Part shown: piece after piece, positions 13,029 through 24,253 of the stretch
How positions within the stretch are numbered: the stretch's first letter is position 1
Layout: each line of letters starts with the position of its first letter
Assembly: GCA_038049695.1 (NCBI GenBank)
Contig: CP142451.1
Span: 5,020,001 to 5,084,000, forward strand
Direction of reading: 5' to 3'
Length of the DNA: 64,000 nt
Origin: Cinnamomum chago
Taxonomy: Eukaryota; Streptophyta; Magnoliopsida; Laurales; Lauraceae
The notes under the pieces: model-generated
The model's input: the letters and a program-made list of their open reading frames with translations, nothing else
The model's database searches: none
Told to the model about the DNA's origin: nothing
Position numbers and translations under genes: made by a program

Positions 13029-13450
13029 TTGAATAAGAATCTGCCAAAAACCAATCAGTCAGTCAAATCTGCCAAAAACCAATCTGAGTAGCCCTGTTTA
13101 TGTCACTGTTTGACCCACTTCCGGAGGCAATTCTTTCATGAAAATTGGGGAACTCGAAGTCAATAAAATGAAGTTAAAATCTGTAATTTTTCGTTAAAAA
13201 AAATCGCGTTTGCCTGGCGTTCCAATTGCGCACTTTTGAAACCCATTCAGTCAAATCTGCCAAAAACCAATCTGAGTAGCCCTGTTTAGGTCACTGTTTG
13301 ACCCACTTCCGGAGGCAATTCTTTCATGAAAATTGGGGAACTCGAAATCAATATAATGAAGTTAAAATCTGCATTTTTTCGTTAAAAAAAATCGCGTTTG
13401 CCTGGCGTTCCAATCGCGCACTTTTGGAACCCAGTCAGTCAAATCTGCCA
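13029..13450 (-). repeat. 188-bp repeat, about two inverted copies
   Basis: CTGAGTAGCCCTG recurs at 13084 and 13272, a 188-bp period. GACCCACTTCCGGA...AATTGGGG here is the diverged reverse complement of the CCCCAAATTTCATC...TCCGGAAGTGGGTC core of the plus-oriented arrays, so this is the same family in opposite orientation. Confidence 0.8.
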
Positions 13451-13489
13451 AAAACCAGGCACTTTTGAAACTTGAAATTTTTTTAACAA

Positions 13490-14738
13490 AAAATTGCAGA
13501 TTTTAAGTCCAGAATATGGTCTTTGCATACCCCAAATTTCATCGAAAAATTCCATCCGGAAGTGGGTCACCCAGATGCCCGAACAGGGGTACTCAGCAAG
13601 GTTTCATCAGTTTTCTGCGTCTGAGTTGAAAAAGCGCGCGAGTTGAAAACCGATCAAACGCGATCGTGCCTTGCCCAAATATAGTAGATTTTAAGTCCGG
13701 AATATGGTCTTTGCATACCCCAAATTTCATCGAAAAATTCCGTCCGGAAGTGGGTCAACCAGATGCCCGAACAGGGGTACTCAGCAAGGTTTCATCAGTT
13801 TTCTGCGTCTGAGTTGAAAAAGCTCACGAGTTGAAAACCGATCAAACGCGATCGTGCCTTGCCCAAATATAGCAGATTTTAAGTCCGGAATATGGTCTTT
13901 GCATACCCCAAATTTCATCGAAAAATTCCATCCGGAAGTGGGTCACCCAGATGCCCGAACAGGGGTACTCAGCAAGGTTTCATCAGTTTTCTGCGTCTGA
14001 GTTGAAAAAGCGCGCGAGTTGAAAACCGATCAAACGCGATCGTGCCTTGCCCAAATATAGTAGATTTTAAGTCCGGAATATGGTCTTTGCATACCCCAAA
14101 TTTCATCGAAAAATTCCATCCGGAAGTGGGTCAACCAGCCGCCCGAACAGGGGTACTCAGCAAGGTTTCATCAGTTTTCTGCGTCTGAGTTGAAAAAGTG
14201 CGTGAGTTGAAAACCGATCAAACGCGATCGTGCCTTGCCCAAATATAGCATATTTTAAGTCCGGAATATGGTCTTTGCATTCCCCAAATTTCATCGAAAA
14301 ATTCCATCCGGAAGTGGGTCAACCAGTTGCCCGAACAGGGGTACTCAGCAAGGTTTCATCAGTTTTCTGAGTCTGAGTTGAAAAAGCGCGCGAGTTGAAA
14401 ACCGATCAAACGCGATCGTGCCTTGCCCAAATATAGCAGATTTTAAGTCCGGAATATGGTCTTTGCATACCCCAAATTTCATCGAAAAATTCCATCCGGA
14501 AGTGGGTCAACCAGATGCCCGAACAGGGGTACTCAGCAAGGTTTCATCAGTTTTCTGCGTCTGAGTTGAAAAAGCGCGCGAGTTGAAAACCGATCAAACG
14601 CGATCGTGCCTTGCCCAAATATAGCAGATTTTAAGTCCGGAATATGGTCTTTGCATACCCCAAATTTCATCGAAAAATTCCATCCGGAAGTGGGTCAACC
14701 AGTTGCCCGAACAGGGGTACTCATCAAGGTTTCGTCAG
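13490..14738 (+). repeat. 188-bp tandem repeat array A (6-7 units)
   Basis: TTTTAAGTCC starts units at 13501, 13689, 13877, 14065, 14253, 14441 and 14629, exactly 188 bp apart each time. Units differ at only a few positions (for example CAACCAGATG/CAACCAGTTG), so amplification is recent. Each unit carries GATCAAACGCGATCG and CCGGAAGTGGGTC blocks. No ORF is conserved. The array lies between the two convergent genes of the MULE. Confidence 0.95.
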
Positions 14739-15394
14739 TTTACACTGCACACATAAACCCATCTCTGCACAATGTTACACTGCACACATAAAAACATCTC
14801 TAGACAATGTGAAAGAAAAAAATCCATTCATTCATTAAACCCATATCTGCACAATGTGAAAGAAATAAATCCATTCATTCATTAAACACTAATGTTCATC
14901 AAAATATTGATCAGTTTATCAACGTGTCAATCTCACACATAATAAACTACATAAACAAAATTCTTGCTTTTCCATGTTTTTCTTCATCAAAAGTACAGGA
15001 ACAAAGAAGATGAAATAAGTCTTCAACCCTCATTCTCTGCATAAAGTCTTCATAAGCTTACAAAGAAGATGAATGGATTCTTCATGTCTTCATTCTCTGC
15101 ATTCTCTGCAACAAGTCTGCATTTCTGCATTATAGTAATTGAGCTGCAATAGACATGCAACTTGTGATAAGTTATGGAGGGAAATAAAAACATTAATGTG
15201 GATCATGGGTCATTTCACAAACTATTCATACATATGGCAGTCTGCAATAGATGGTTTGAAATGAGCTTCACTGTGTTTACAAATGTGGAAACGAGTAGTA
15301 GTAGTTAATGGAGTCAGCTACTTGACTGTGTTTACAACTCTAGATCTGATCTTGACAAAAGAAGTTTTCATCAGTTTTTTTTTACTGAGTTTCA
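14739..15394. other. spacer between the 188-bp arrays
   Basis: AT-rich, non-coding. It opens with short degenerate tandem copies of a CTGCACA(CA)TAAACCCATCTCTGCACAATGT-like unit interspersed with CATTCATTCATTAAA (14750-14890). Nothing else recognised. Confidence 0.6.
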
Positions 15395-15985
15395 TCAGTT
15401 TTTTTTTTACTGAGTTGAAAAAGTGCGCGAGTTGAAAACCGATCAAACGCGATCGTTCCTTCCCCAAATATAGCAGATTTTAAGTCCGGAATATGGTCTT
15501 CGCATACCCCAAATTTCATCAAAAAATTCCATCCGGAAGTGGGTCAACCAGCTGCCCGAACAGGGGTACTCAACAAGGTTTCATCAGTTTTCTGCGTCTG
15601 AGTTGAAAAAGTGTGCGAGTTGAAAACTGATCAAACACGATCGTTCCTTGCCCAAATTTAGCAGATTTTAAGTCCGGAATATGGTCTTCGTATACCCCAA
15701 ATTTCATCGAAAAATTCCATCCGGAAGTGGGTCAACCAGTTGCCCGAACAGGGGTACTCAGCAAGGTTTCATCAGTTTTCTACGATTGAGTTGAAAAAGC
15801 GCGCGAGTTGAAAACCGTTCAAACGCGATCGTGCCTTTCCCAAATATAGCAGATTTTAAGTCCGGAATATGGTCTTCGCATACCCCTAAATTTCATCAAA
15901 AAATTCCATCCGGAAGTGGGTCAACCAGTTGCCCGAACAGGGGTACTCATCAAGGTTTCATCAGTTTTCTGCGACTTAGTTGAGG
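15395..15985 (+). repeat. 188-bp tandem repeat array B (3 units)
   Basis: TTTTAAGTCC starts at 15478, 15666 and 15854, again 188 bp apart. Units are in the same orientation as array A but slightly more diverged, and the array ends about 110 bp before the last exon of the transposase gene. Confidence 0.93.
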
Positions 15986-16095
15986 GGTTTCAAATTAAAT
16001 AGCATATCATACAGCATGATTGTTTAATGTGAGGAGGAGAGGGACACGTGAATCTAGGCCTGCTACTAATATATATAGGTAAAAAACTAATTTAC

Positions 16096-18394
16096 CTGTA
16101 TCATCATCGGAGCTTTCTCTACTTCCAAAGTTAGAGCCTACTGACTTCCCTAGATCATCATCAACTAACCTGAAAGAAATATTTTTTTAAGTAATAGTTA
16201 TATATGAAACATGAGAGATAATAACAAAAAATAGCATTAAATCGTTTACCTTTTCAACAACACCGGACAATTTCGCTTGTCATGTGATACACCGCGCTTG
16301 TTGCAACCCTTACAAAGACGCCCTTTTGTTGCATTTTCCTTCGATGATTTAAGTCTCTTCGCGCGTCCTTTCGTTACAACTTGCGCCGGCTCATGGTATT
16401 CAACCACATTACTATCGACAAGTACATTCTCAATGCTTGTATTTGATGGATTGTTTAATGTCAACTGACTTAATTTCATTTCCAATTCCTTATGACCACT
16501 GATTAGAAGGTCAAAACCTTCTCCAGATTGACTGCCCATGTCAATAAGCCCTGCAAACATACATGACAACTGACTATGTCGAGCCAAGCATTGGTTAATA
16601 CGTACAGACCCACCCGATTCAACATCTGCAAATGCATCTTTTGTAACACCCTTCGTCCATCGCTTCAAAATGTAACGCTCGGGCAAAAATAGTATAGAAC
16701 ATCTCTTCAAGACACACAAAATGTGGCAACAAGGGATGCCTTCAAATTCAAACTTCTTGCAAGAACAATATGCATGTTTCTCGTCTTTTTTCCATAAAAC
16801 CTCTCTATCAATTTGCTTCTCATCGGAATAATTTTTCACGACGAACTTAATGGTGACATCATCCTCGTATACAACAACTTCATCAACTGTCATGGTGTTA
16901 AATAACTCATCTTGAAACTTATAAAATAAGTTTCTTGTATATACTTCGGCCATTTGCTTTTCCATCGGTGAACATGTCTTCATTTTAGGCCTCCCATTGC
17001 TATTCTCAAAATCCTCTTTCTTTTCAAGATATTTTAGACGTTCAACCCCAGCGTCAAAACGCAATATGAAATCAAGGAGGGAATTCTTGTACTCTACATA
17101 CTGCTTCACAAATGCATTCATGCTTTCACTTCTTTGAGTGGTCGACATGCCGCCAAAAAAAATTTCCTTTAAATATGCCGGAACCCACATATGACGAATA
17201 TTAAATATATCCGCCAACCAATTATTCTCCATAAGCTTATTCTCTGTTATGATCTGATTCCAGAAACTCACGAATTGATCAGTAGTATCAGAGTTATGAA
17301 CACATTTTTTTTATCTGCTCTATTAAACCCTCATTGTGAATATGAACCCCTCCTAAATTCGTAGGCAACTTATCCAAAATGTGCCATAGGCAGTACCGAT
17401 GAACGGTATTTGGCATGACATTCTTTATAGCTTTTGTCATTGCCAGATCTTAATCTGTTATAATACCCTTTGGTGGACCAAAGGACATGGCTTCAAGCCA
17501 GGTGTTAAACAACCACTCAAAAGACTTCGTTTTTTCATTTGGAAGAAACCCACACCCGAATAAAGTAGTTTGCCCATGGTAATTGCAACCTACAAAAGCG
17601 GCGAAAATAAGTTCGTAACAATTTGTCTTGTATGTTGTATCAAATGTCACCACATCACCAAACGCTTTGTAAGCCGTACGAAATGATCCATTTGCCCAAA
17701 ACACATGCGTTATCTTCTTTTCTGCATCTCGCTCAATGGTATATGTGAAACCATTTCCCATTTCTCTGCAGTTTTCAAAAAGTTGAAATAACAACTGTCC
17801 ATCTAGCCCCCTTCTCTTTTCCTTTTCATCCCTACGGTAATTCTTGGCATCCTTATCTGTAAATCCCATTTTGTCTAGCCCCCCAGATTGAGATGCAAAC
17901 ACTTGCATTTGTTGTTTGTTGCGCACGTTTGCTGAATCATATGTGTTTATAAGTTGCCGCTTTGATTCTGGCACTTCACGATGCGACCTCAGCATAAATC
18001 TCTTGCTAGGAGTAGCAGGGGCATGAGAGTGTTCTAGTACAAACATGGATACCACATAACCACCAGACTTATCTCTTTTCACTTGCATCTTGGCCTTACA
18101 ATCGAATCTTGTTTCCAGTCGACGTCTTTGAACAAGTTCCTTATCAATCCAGTGTTTCTCATCTGTTTTACCCTCCTTTGAACAAACAAATCGCTTCCAT
18201 ACAACTTCCCCATCTTTGCCTCTATTACTGGATTCTTTTCTTATACTAAATCCAGCGAGTTTTCCATATGCATTGTAAAAGTTATATGCCTCGTCTAAAT
18301 CATCGAAATGCATGCCCAATCTTGGTGTCATGGCTTCATCCACAACCGGGTAATGGACAGCTGGTGATGAGGAGGAGGTCATATCCATATGCAA
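16096..18394 (-). pseudogene. FAR1/FHY3-type MULE transposase, broken by one stop and one frameshift
   Basis: The ATG at 18394 opens 314 codons. An N-terminal FAR1 DNA-binding region (HFDDLDEAYNFYNAYGKLAGF, RFDCKAKM, EHSHAP) is followed by the MULE/DDE core (DVVTFDTTYKTNCYELIFAAFVG, FGCGFLPNE). The catalytic-region motif GIITD is then followed by TAA (17450-17452), where relatives read GIITDQD. The same frame resumes (DLAMTKAIKNVMPNTVHRYCLWH) until a run of eight A (+ strand T at 17305-17312) shifts it by one. It continues as the 341-codon segment 16246-17271, with a SWIM zinc finger (CSCKKFEFEGIPCCH) and a C-terminal zinc knuckle (CKGCNKRGVSHDKRNC). A final 74-nt acidic exon (16096-16169) joins in frame through GT-AG. 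Without the two lesions it would be about 740 residues, normal for the family. It lies inside TIRs, so it is a transposase rather than a domesticated FAR1 gene. Confidence 0.92.
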
Positions 18395-19916
18395 TCTGGA
18401 TCACAAATAATTAAAGCATATTCATGAATAACAAACCAAAATTCATAGGTTATAAAACCATGACTAAATAGAAGACAAAAACCCCAAATAACATGTACAA
18501 AAGACAAAAACCCCAAATAAATTACCCTGTTTTCTGTGGGAATTATATTGCAATAGGCATGAGTTAGCTCTGTTTTAATTATTAGTGCAATGGGGCAATC
18601 TGGCTTTCAGCTCTCAATCCAGACCATTAGCTCAAAATATATGCATTAAAGTGGCAACCATGGAGAAGGCCGAATTCAATTGGGGTTACATGAAAACTGA
18701 TCTGGAAGGGGATAGTTGAATATTTTCTTAAGATTTGAAAATTTGAAAATGGTTCCATGATTTTGAAAATAATTTTAGCCTTTTGAACTTGGAATTTGAG
18801 CCTTCTGAACTTGGAATTTATAGTGCAATGGGCAGGGTCATGAAATAATTAACATCAGTCCATAATGGGTTACCAAATCAATGGCCAGGATCACAAAACA
18901 ATTAACAATGCATGAGGAAGATGACAGAGAGGTGTCTTACATCAAAAAGGGAGTGGCTCATCCAAGGTTGGAAATGCAATAGTAAAAGTAAAGGAGCAGA
19001 TCTCAATGTTGGAAAAACATGAAAAAGAAAATCTACTGGGAGAGAGCACTTTTGTTGCCCTTCACTGGGAGAGAGCACTTTTGTTGCTCTACTAAAAAAA
19101 ATCTACTGGGGCAGAGAATGCAATTTCCATCTCACATTCCCGGATCCAAAACAAATTAAAGAAACAGTCCTTAGCCAGAAGTGTAGGTCTGAAGCAAGCT
19201 TGAACGCAGGTCCCTTTGACCAAGGGAGACCCCTTAACAAGGGCACTACTGGTGCTGTTAGTTCTATAGTTCTATGACTAATGGAAGATTCACCTTTGTT
19301 TTGGAATACTGACCCTGGTTAACACTTGTAACTCATTTTTTTTAGGATCATACTACTCGGACAGGGTAGGTTGATGTTTTCAGTCACTGCATCTCCAGCT
19401 CTCTGCCCTGAATTCATGCTGGCACATTTTGAGTGGGCAATTCTGAAGCAAGCTTAACCCCACGTCTCCTTTATGGATGAGATGCACCTTAAATCTTTAA
19501 TTAAGGTGTGAATTTATAGTCATGGTCTGATGAGTAATTTTTCTTTTTTATCCTTTGGATGTGGAGTAGTGATCTTGTTTAAAGGTTCATGTGTGGTTGG
19601 TAGCCCTTAGATGACAAAAGTGCGCCAGAGGTATGTTTGAGTGTTGATGACTTTCAAATGACAGAGACAGTGGGTTGGACAAACAGGTAACCTGCTCTTG
19701 GAGCATGTTTAGGTTTACAGATTTCAGCCAAACCCGGGATTGGGGTTGCAGTTCTGTTTCTGGCCACTGTAACCAAGTTGTATGTTCATGGTAGAAATAC
19801 CATGAATGGGGAAAACAAACAAAGGAAATTGCAAGTGTCTGTAAGTCTCTGCTGCATAAAAGGAGTAAATAACAACCCCTCTTAAGCCAAACCTTAATTA
19901 AAGAAAAAAATTAAAG
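18395..19916. other. region between transposase gene and right TIR
   Basis: No coding exon recognised; probably 5' leader or intron of the transposase gene. A 23-bp block identical to the inner edge of the right TIR (19910-19932) occurs at 19155-19177. Confidence 0.5.
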
Positions 19917-20719
19917 AAACAGTCCTTAGCCACTACGTTTTTTCTTACTCTGTTTTGTGTAGAAGAGCTGCTGAGGGAGGGGCTTGGTCCGTTGTAGAGA
20001 AATCCAAACAGAGAGATGACTTCAGGGAGGTGGGGGAGACGATGCCAGGCAGAGGACCAGCGGGAGAGACGACTTTTGAGAGGAAATGCAGCGGTCAGCA
20101 GAGATCGAAAGGGAGTGCAGTGATGAGATGGAGAGCTTCTGGCGAGAGAGGTAGAGCTTCTGGCGAGAGAGAGAGAGAGAGAGAGAGATCTCGACGAGAG
20201 AGGGAGCGAGAGACCGCAGCAGCAGAGACGCAGCAGAGACGAGGGAGTCAGCAGACCGATCGCAGCAGCAGAGAAGCTCTCGACGTGTGCAGCAGTGTCG
20301 ATGGGAGCGATCGAGAGAGAGAGAGCGATTGCAGGGAGAGAAGGAGAGAAGCAGCAGATCGGGAGGGAGAGAGATCGTGAGCAGAGACGAGGACGGAGAG
20401 AAGCAATCGACGCAGCAGCAGACGCAGAGAAGCAGACGATCGAGAGAGAGAGAGCGATTGCAGGGAGAGAATGAGTGCTGCAGCAGATCGGGAGGGAGAG
20501 AGCAGATCGTGGGGGAGAAGCAGCAGATCGTGAGGGAGAGAGCAGATCGTGAGGGAGAAGCAGACGAGAGAGAGAGCTGCTGAGCGATTTTGGGCTTCTG
20601 CTTTGGGCGCCAACACTGTTTTCTTTTCATCCCATTTCACTGTTTTGTTTTCATCCCATTGAAGTTTCCACACGATGAATCTCGTTCCCACGTGACTCCA
20701 GCTGTGGAGGAGAGCCTCC

Positions 20720-20722
<3 letters not shown>
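19917..20722 (-). repeat. right terminal inverted repeat of MULE E2
   Basis: Mirror of 10366-11150 with small indels. Its outer end keeps one arm of the terminal palindrome but lacks 19 bases corresponding to the second arm, so the two element ends are not identical. It is expected to drive the inward-reading transposase gene. Confidence 0.88.
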
Positions 20723-20753
<31 letters not shown>

Positions 20754-20756
<3 letters not shown>

Positions 20757-21123
20757 CCAGCTCTCCTAAGCTCAAGCTTAGGATAAGGTAAGCTCAAGTG
20801 TGTGGTGGGGCCCACCTGGGGACCCACATGGGCATGGGGGTAGGGGGGATTTCAAAGACTCCATAGGATCTTTCTCTCTACAAAAAATTAGCCCCAAATG
20901 CGATTTCTATTATCTCTATATGGGCCCAAAAGTTTAACGGTTACAGTCCATTTGGATTGATACATAGTCGATCCAACGGTTGAGTAAATTCGGATCTAAC
21001 CGAAAGTTGGTAGACATGTTCAATTTAGGGAAGTCAAGTGTTTGGTCCATTTGGATGGACCAAAGGTGGGCCCCACAAGCATGAGCTTACAAACTTTTTT
21101 TCTAAACTTGAGCTTATGAGAGC

Positions 21124-21128
<5 letters not shown>
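20754..21128. mobile_element. 375-bp MITE in a TA microsatellite (element E3)
   Basis: The ends are inverted: GGGCCAGCTCTCCTAAGCTCAAG on the left matches AAAAGGCTCTCATAAGCTCAAG read from the right end. Both sides continue to a GTGGGGCCCACC block. The left end carries a hairpin, TCCTAAGCT/AGCTTAGGA with a 2-nt loop (20764-20783). Both flanks are TA microsatellite with identical 9-mers. No coding capacity. Confidence 0.75.

Positions 21129-21196
<68 letters not shown>
21129..21196. repeat. (TA)34 microsatellite between E3 and E4
   Basis: The longest of the TA runs that separate the four elements; the others are at 10127-10154, 10340-10365, 20723-20753 and 24244-24253. Confidence 0.98.
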
Positions 21197-21199
<3 letters not shown>

Positions 21200-24100
21200 G
21201 GAGGCTCTCCTCCACTGCAGTGGAGGAGAGCCTCAGCTGGGCACTCGTGCGAAGTCGATTCTCTACCGTCAGATCACGAGCCTGATCCAACGGTACTTGC
21301 GATGAGTTATTCAAAGGGTAAAAAAAAGGAAAAACCGCCCAAAGCTTTCATCTTCCCGCTTGACTTTTCCAGTAATGAAAAAACTCTGCTCTTCCATGTC
21401 TCTTCCGGTTTTTCTTCCCCGTCTCTTTCATTAAGTCTTATCTCTCTCAAACTCTCTTGTCTCCCCCAGCCCTCTTTTTCTCCTCATTTTCTCTTGTGCT
21501 AAATTAACCTCACAAACCCCATGGATTCAAAAGAGCCCTGGTTTCAACTCCACCTCCAGCTCCAGCCCCATCGCAGCTGCCGATTCCGTCACAGCACGAC
21601 CCGTCTCAGCTCCACGCCACATCGCAACTGACGGCGTCCATCCCTCTCTCTCTCTCTCTCTCTCCACGTCAGCGGAACCACCCTATCCAAAATCCAGCTT
21701 TGAAAACCCTAGTTCTATATGCAAAAACCCTAAATCCCCTTCCTCTCTCTCCATCAACCAAATCCTACATTCTATCACCCGAACTCTAAATCCTACCTCC
21801 CCAACTCACTATCTCCATCATCCAAAATACCAATTGCCATCACAAACTCTAAATCCCATCACTAGAAGCCCAGAAACCTAACACCCAACCCTAAATCCCA
21901 TGGCTGAACACATAAAGCACCTGAACCAACAATCAAATCCCCGTGACCCTAGGCCTAAATTGCATCCATATATCCTCTGTTTTTCAGATTTGAGAGAGAC
22001 AAGTAAACTCCTTATGTGTTTGTAATGGATAACATTAAGGGGCTTGACTATTAACTAGAAGTGTTAGTAGTTTTATTGCCATGGACTTTGAAAATTTGAT
22101 GGTTGTACTCAATGGTCTTCTTGATTTTCCAATTTTAGGTTCTGGAATGAAGAAAAATGGTTCCAGAATATGTCTCTTTCCCTACTGTTTTATAATCTCA
22201 GTCGACAGTATTGTAATGCCAATTTCATGTTGAACAGTGTATGGTTTCAGATTATGGCTATGGCGTGTTAATAGTGTGGCTAATGTAAAATCATGTGAAG
22301 TTTGTACTTTTGACATTAAATTCAAATTGAATGAATTGAATTTAAAAATAAGACAATAGATATTTAAAGTGTGTTGCATGTTATTGAAATGAAAATGAAT
22401 GAATGAATGGATGAAAGGTTACGGATGAATTCCAATGTTTTTTCTACATGTTACAGGTCATTGAATTGAAAAACGAAAGACGGGATGTTGAATTAAAAAT
22501 GAATATTGAATGGATGAATTGGATTTTTTTTTACATGTTAAAGTTACGGAAATGAAGAGGGAGACAATGGAAACTGGATGGGATGTTGAATGATGCTACA
22601 GGTTATTGAATTAAAATTGAATGATTAGATGAATTGGATTTTGTTTACATGTTACAGGTTATTGAATTGGGAAGTGGAAATGTTAGAATGGGTGTTACAG
22701 GTTATTGAAATGGATGAAAGGATATGCATTAATTAATTTGAAACATGTGTAATTTGATTAAATCTATCAATGAATTGTTTCTGGGTGAGGCCATGCAGTT
22801 CTAGGCTTTGGTGTAAAACAAGATTAAGTAGTTAAGCGCAATTCCTCGTATTTATGTGCATATTGTAGTATTTACAACACAGAGCACTGCACTTGTGCAT
22901 GTGAAGTGCAGATTTCAGCATCACCCAATAAATTTTACAGTGCACCAGCTACATAAAGCACAAGTGATGGATGGGCTTTGATTTCAAAATTCGTCTCAAT
23001 GCTCTCCATCTTTGCATGTGAATCTACAAGCATTTGCTGGTTAATTTTATGACTTAAATCTTTTAGTAAATCTCCACCTTGGCAAGTGCAAGTTTTGGCA
23101 TCACCCGATAATTGTCCAATTAACATGACACATACTAATAAAGGCATGGAAAAATGTTCCCTGTAACTCGCAAACAAACCAAGTAGTTTTTTAACCATTA
23201 AACTGCACCTTGAGGAAAACTTGATACCCATACTTAATTAAAGCAACATGGGAGTCCGCATTCACCACACATCCACTTTTCCATACGCTAAAATCACAAC
23301 TAGTGGCACATGATCAATACCAATTGTTTGTAATTCCAAAATACATGGACACAACCAACATTCTATACATTCATTTATAATACAGGAATATCCATTTGTT
23401 AAAAGGCAATATTTCAACAGCTTCGAAGCACATTTGCAAAATCCAACATCTAACACCAATTTCCAGCATCCAACATAAAATCAAATAACTTAGAGACATT
23501 GGAGTCGGGCCCAAAATCCAATAGAACTAAGCAAATTACATTAATAACAACCTCCAACATCAAATCCCATAAAAAAAATGGATAGAACTAAGCAACCTCT
23601 AACAACCACCGACATTACAAAATCCAATTGCCGTTAATTCCATACAATGGGTAGCATCCAAAACAAACATTCAACTTCTCATGCCAATCACAACCACATG
23701 CAACGGCGAAACCATGTCAACCACTCTTCATTTAAAGCCTACAAAATAGAGCTGTAAAAAATTATGGTGAGAGAGAGAGGGAGAGAGAGAGGGATGGACG
23801 CCGTCAGTTGCGATGTGGCGTGGAGCTGAGACGGGCCGTGCTGTGACGGAATCGGCAGCTGCGATGGGGCTGGAGCTGGAGGTGGAGTTGAAACCAGGGC
23901 TCTTTTGAATCCATGGGGTTTGTGAGGTTTAGCACAAGAGAAAACCAGGGGAAAAAGAGGGCTGGGGGAGACGAGAGTTTGACAGAGATAAGACTTAATG
24001 AAAGAGACGGGGAAGAAAGACCGGAAGAGACATGGAAGAGACATGGAAGAGCAGAGTTTTTTCATCACTGGAAAAGTCAAGCGGGAAGATGAAAGCGTTG

Positions 24101-24243
24101 GGCGGTTTTTCCTTTTTTTTACCCTTTAAATAACTCATCGCAAGTACCGTTGGATCAGGCTCGGGATCTGACGGTAGAGAATCGACTTCGCACGAGTGCC
24201 CAGCTGAGGCTCTCCTCCACTGCAGTGGAGGAGAGCCTCCCTC
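21197..24243. mobile_element. 3.05-kb non-autonomous TIR element in a TA microsatellite (element E4)
   Basis: TIRs of about 470 bp (21197-21664 and 23770-24243) are nearly identical. Their first 42 bp are the same as the left end of the 10.36-kb MULE, including the 30-bp palindrome centred on CTGCAG (21203-21232 and 24208-24237), and then the sequences diverge. The internal 2.1 kb has no recognisable gene. Both flanks are TA with identical 9-mers (TATATATAT). The shared tips suggest that it used a transposase of the E2 family. Confidence 0.85.
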
Positions 24244-24253
24244 TATATATATA

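Larger units (their letters stand above)
10366..20722. mobile_element. 10.36-kb MuDR-like Mutator-like element (MULE, element E2)
   Basis: Long inverted ends: 10366-11150 matches 19917-20722 in reverse complement, starting GAGGGAGGCTCTCC and ending at GGCTAAGGACTGTTT. It encodes a FAR1-type MULE transposase on the minus strand (16096-18394) and a GRF zinc-finger protein on the plus strand (12199-12667). The two genes therefore converge, each reading inward from its own TIR. Between them are 188-bp repeats. Both flanks are TA microsatellite with identical flanking 9-mers (ATATATATA). Both genes carry frame lesions, so this copy is probably no longer autonomous. The MULE assignment rests on the transposase domain order and TIR structure. 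Confidence 0.88.

Noticed and set aside
13490..15985. CRISPR-like array from regularly spaced repeats
   Set aside because: Units are contiguous 188-bp tandem copies without unique spacers, in plant nuclear DNA.
16096..18394. A host FAR1/FHY3 transcription-factor gene
   Set aside because: The domain order also fits FAR1, but the gene sits inside 0.8-kb inverted repeats with element-like tips and has a stop and a frameshift, so a transposase is the better call.
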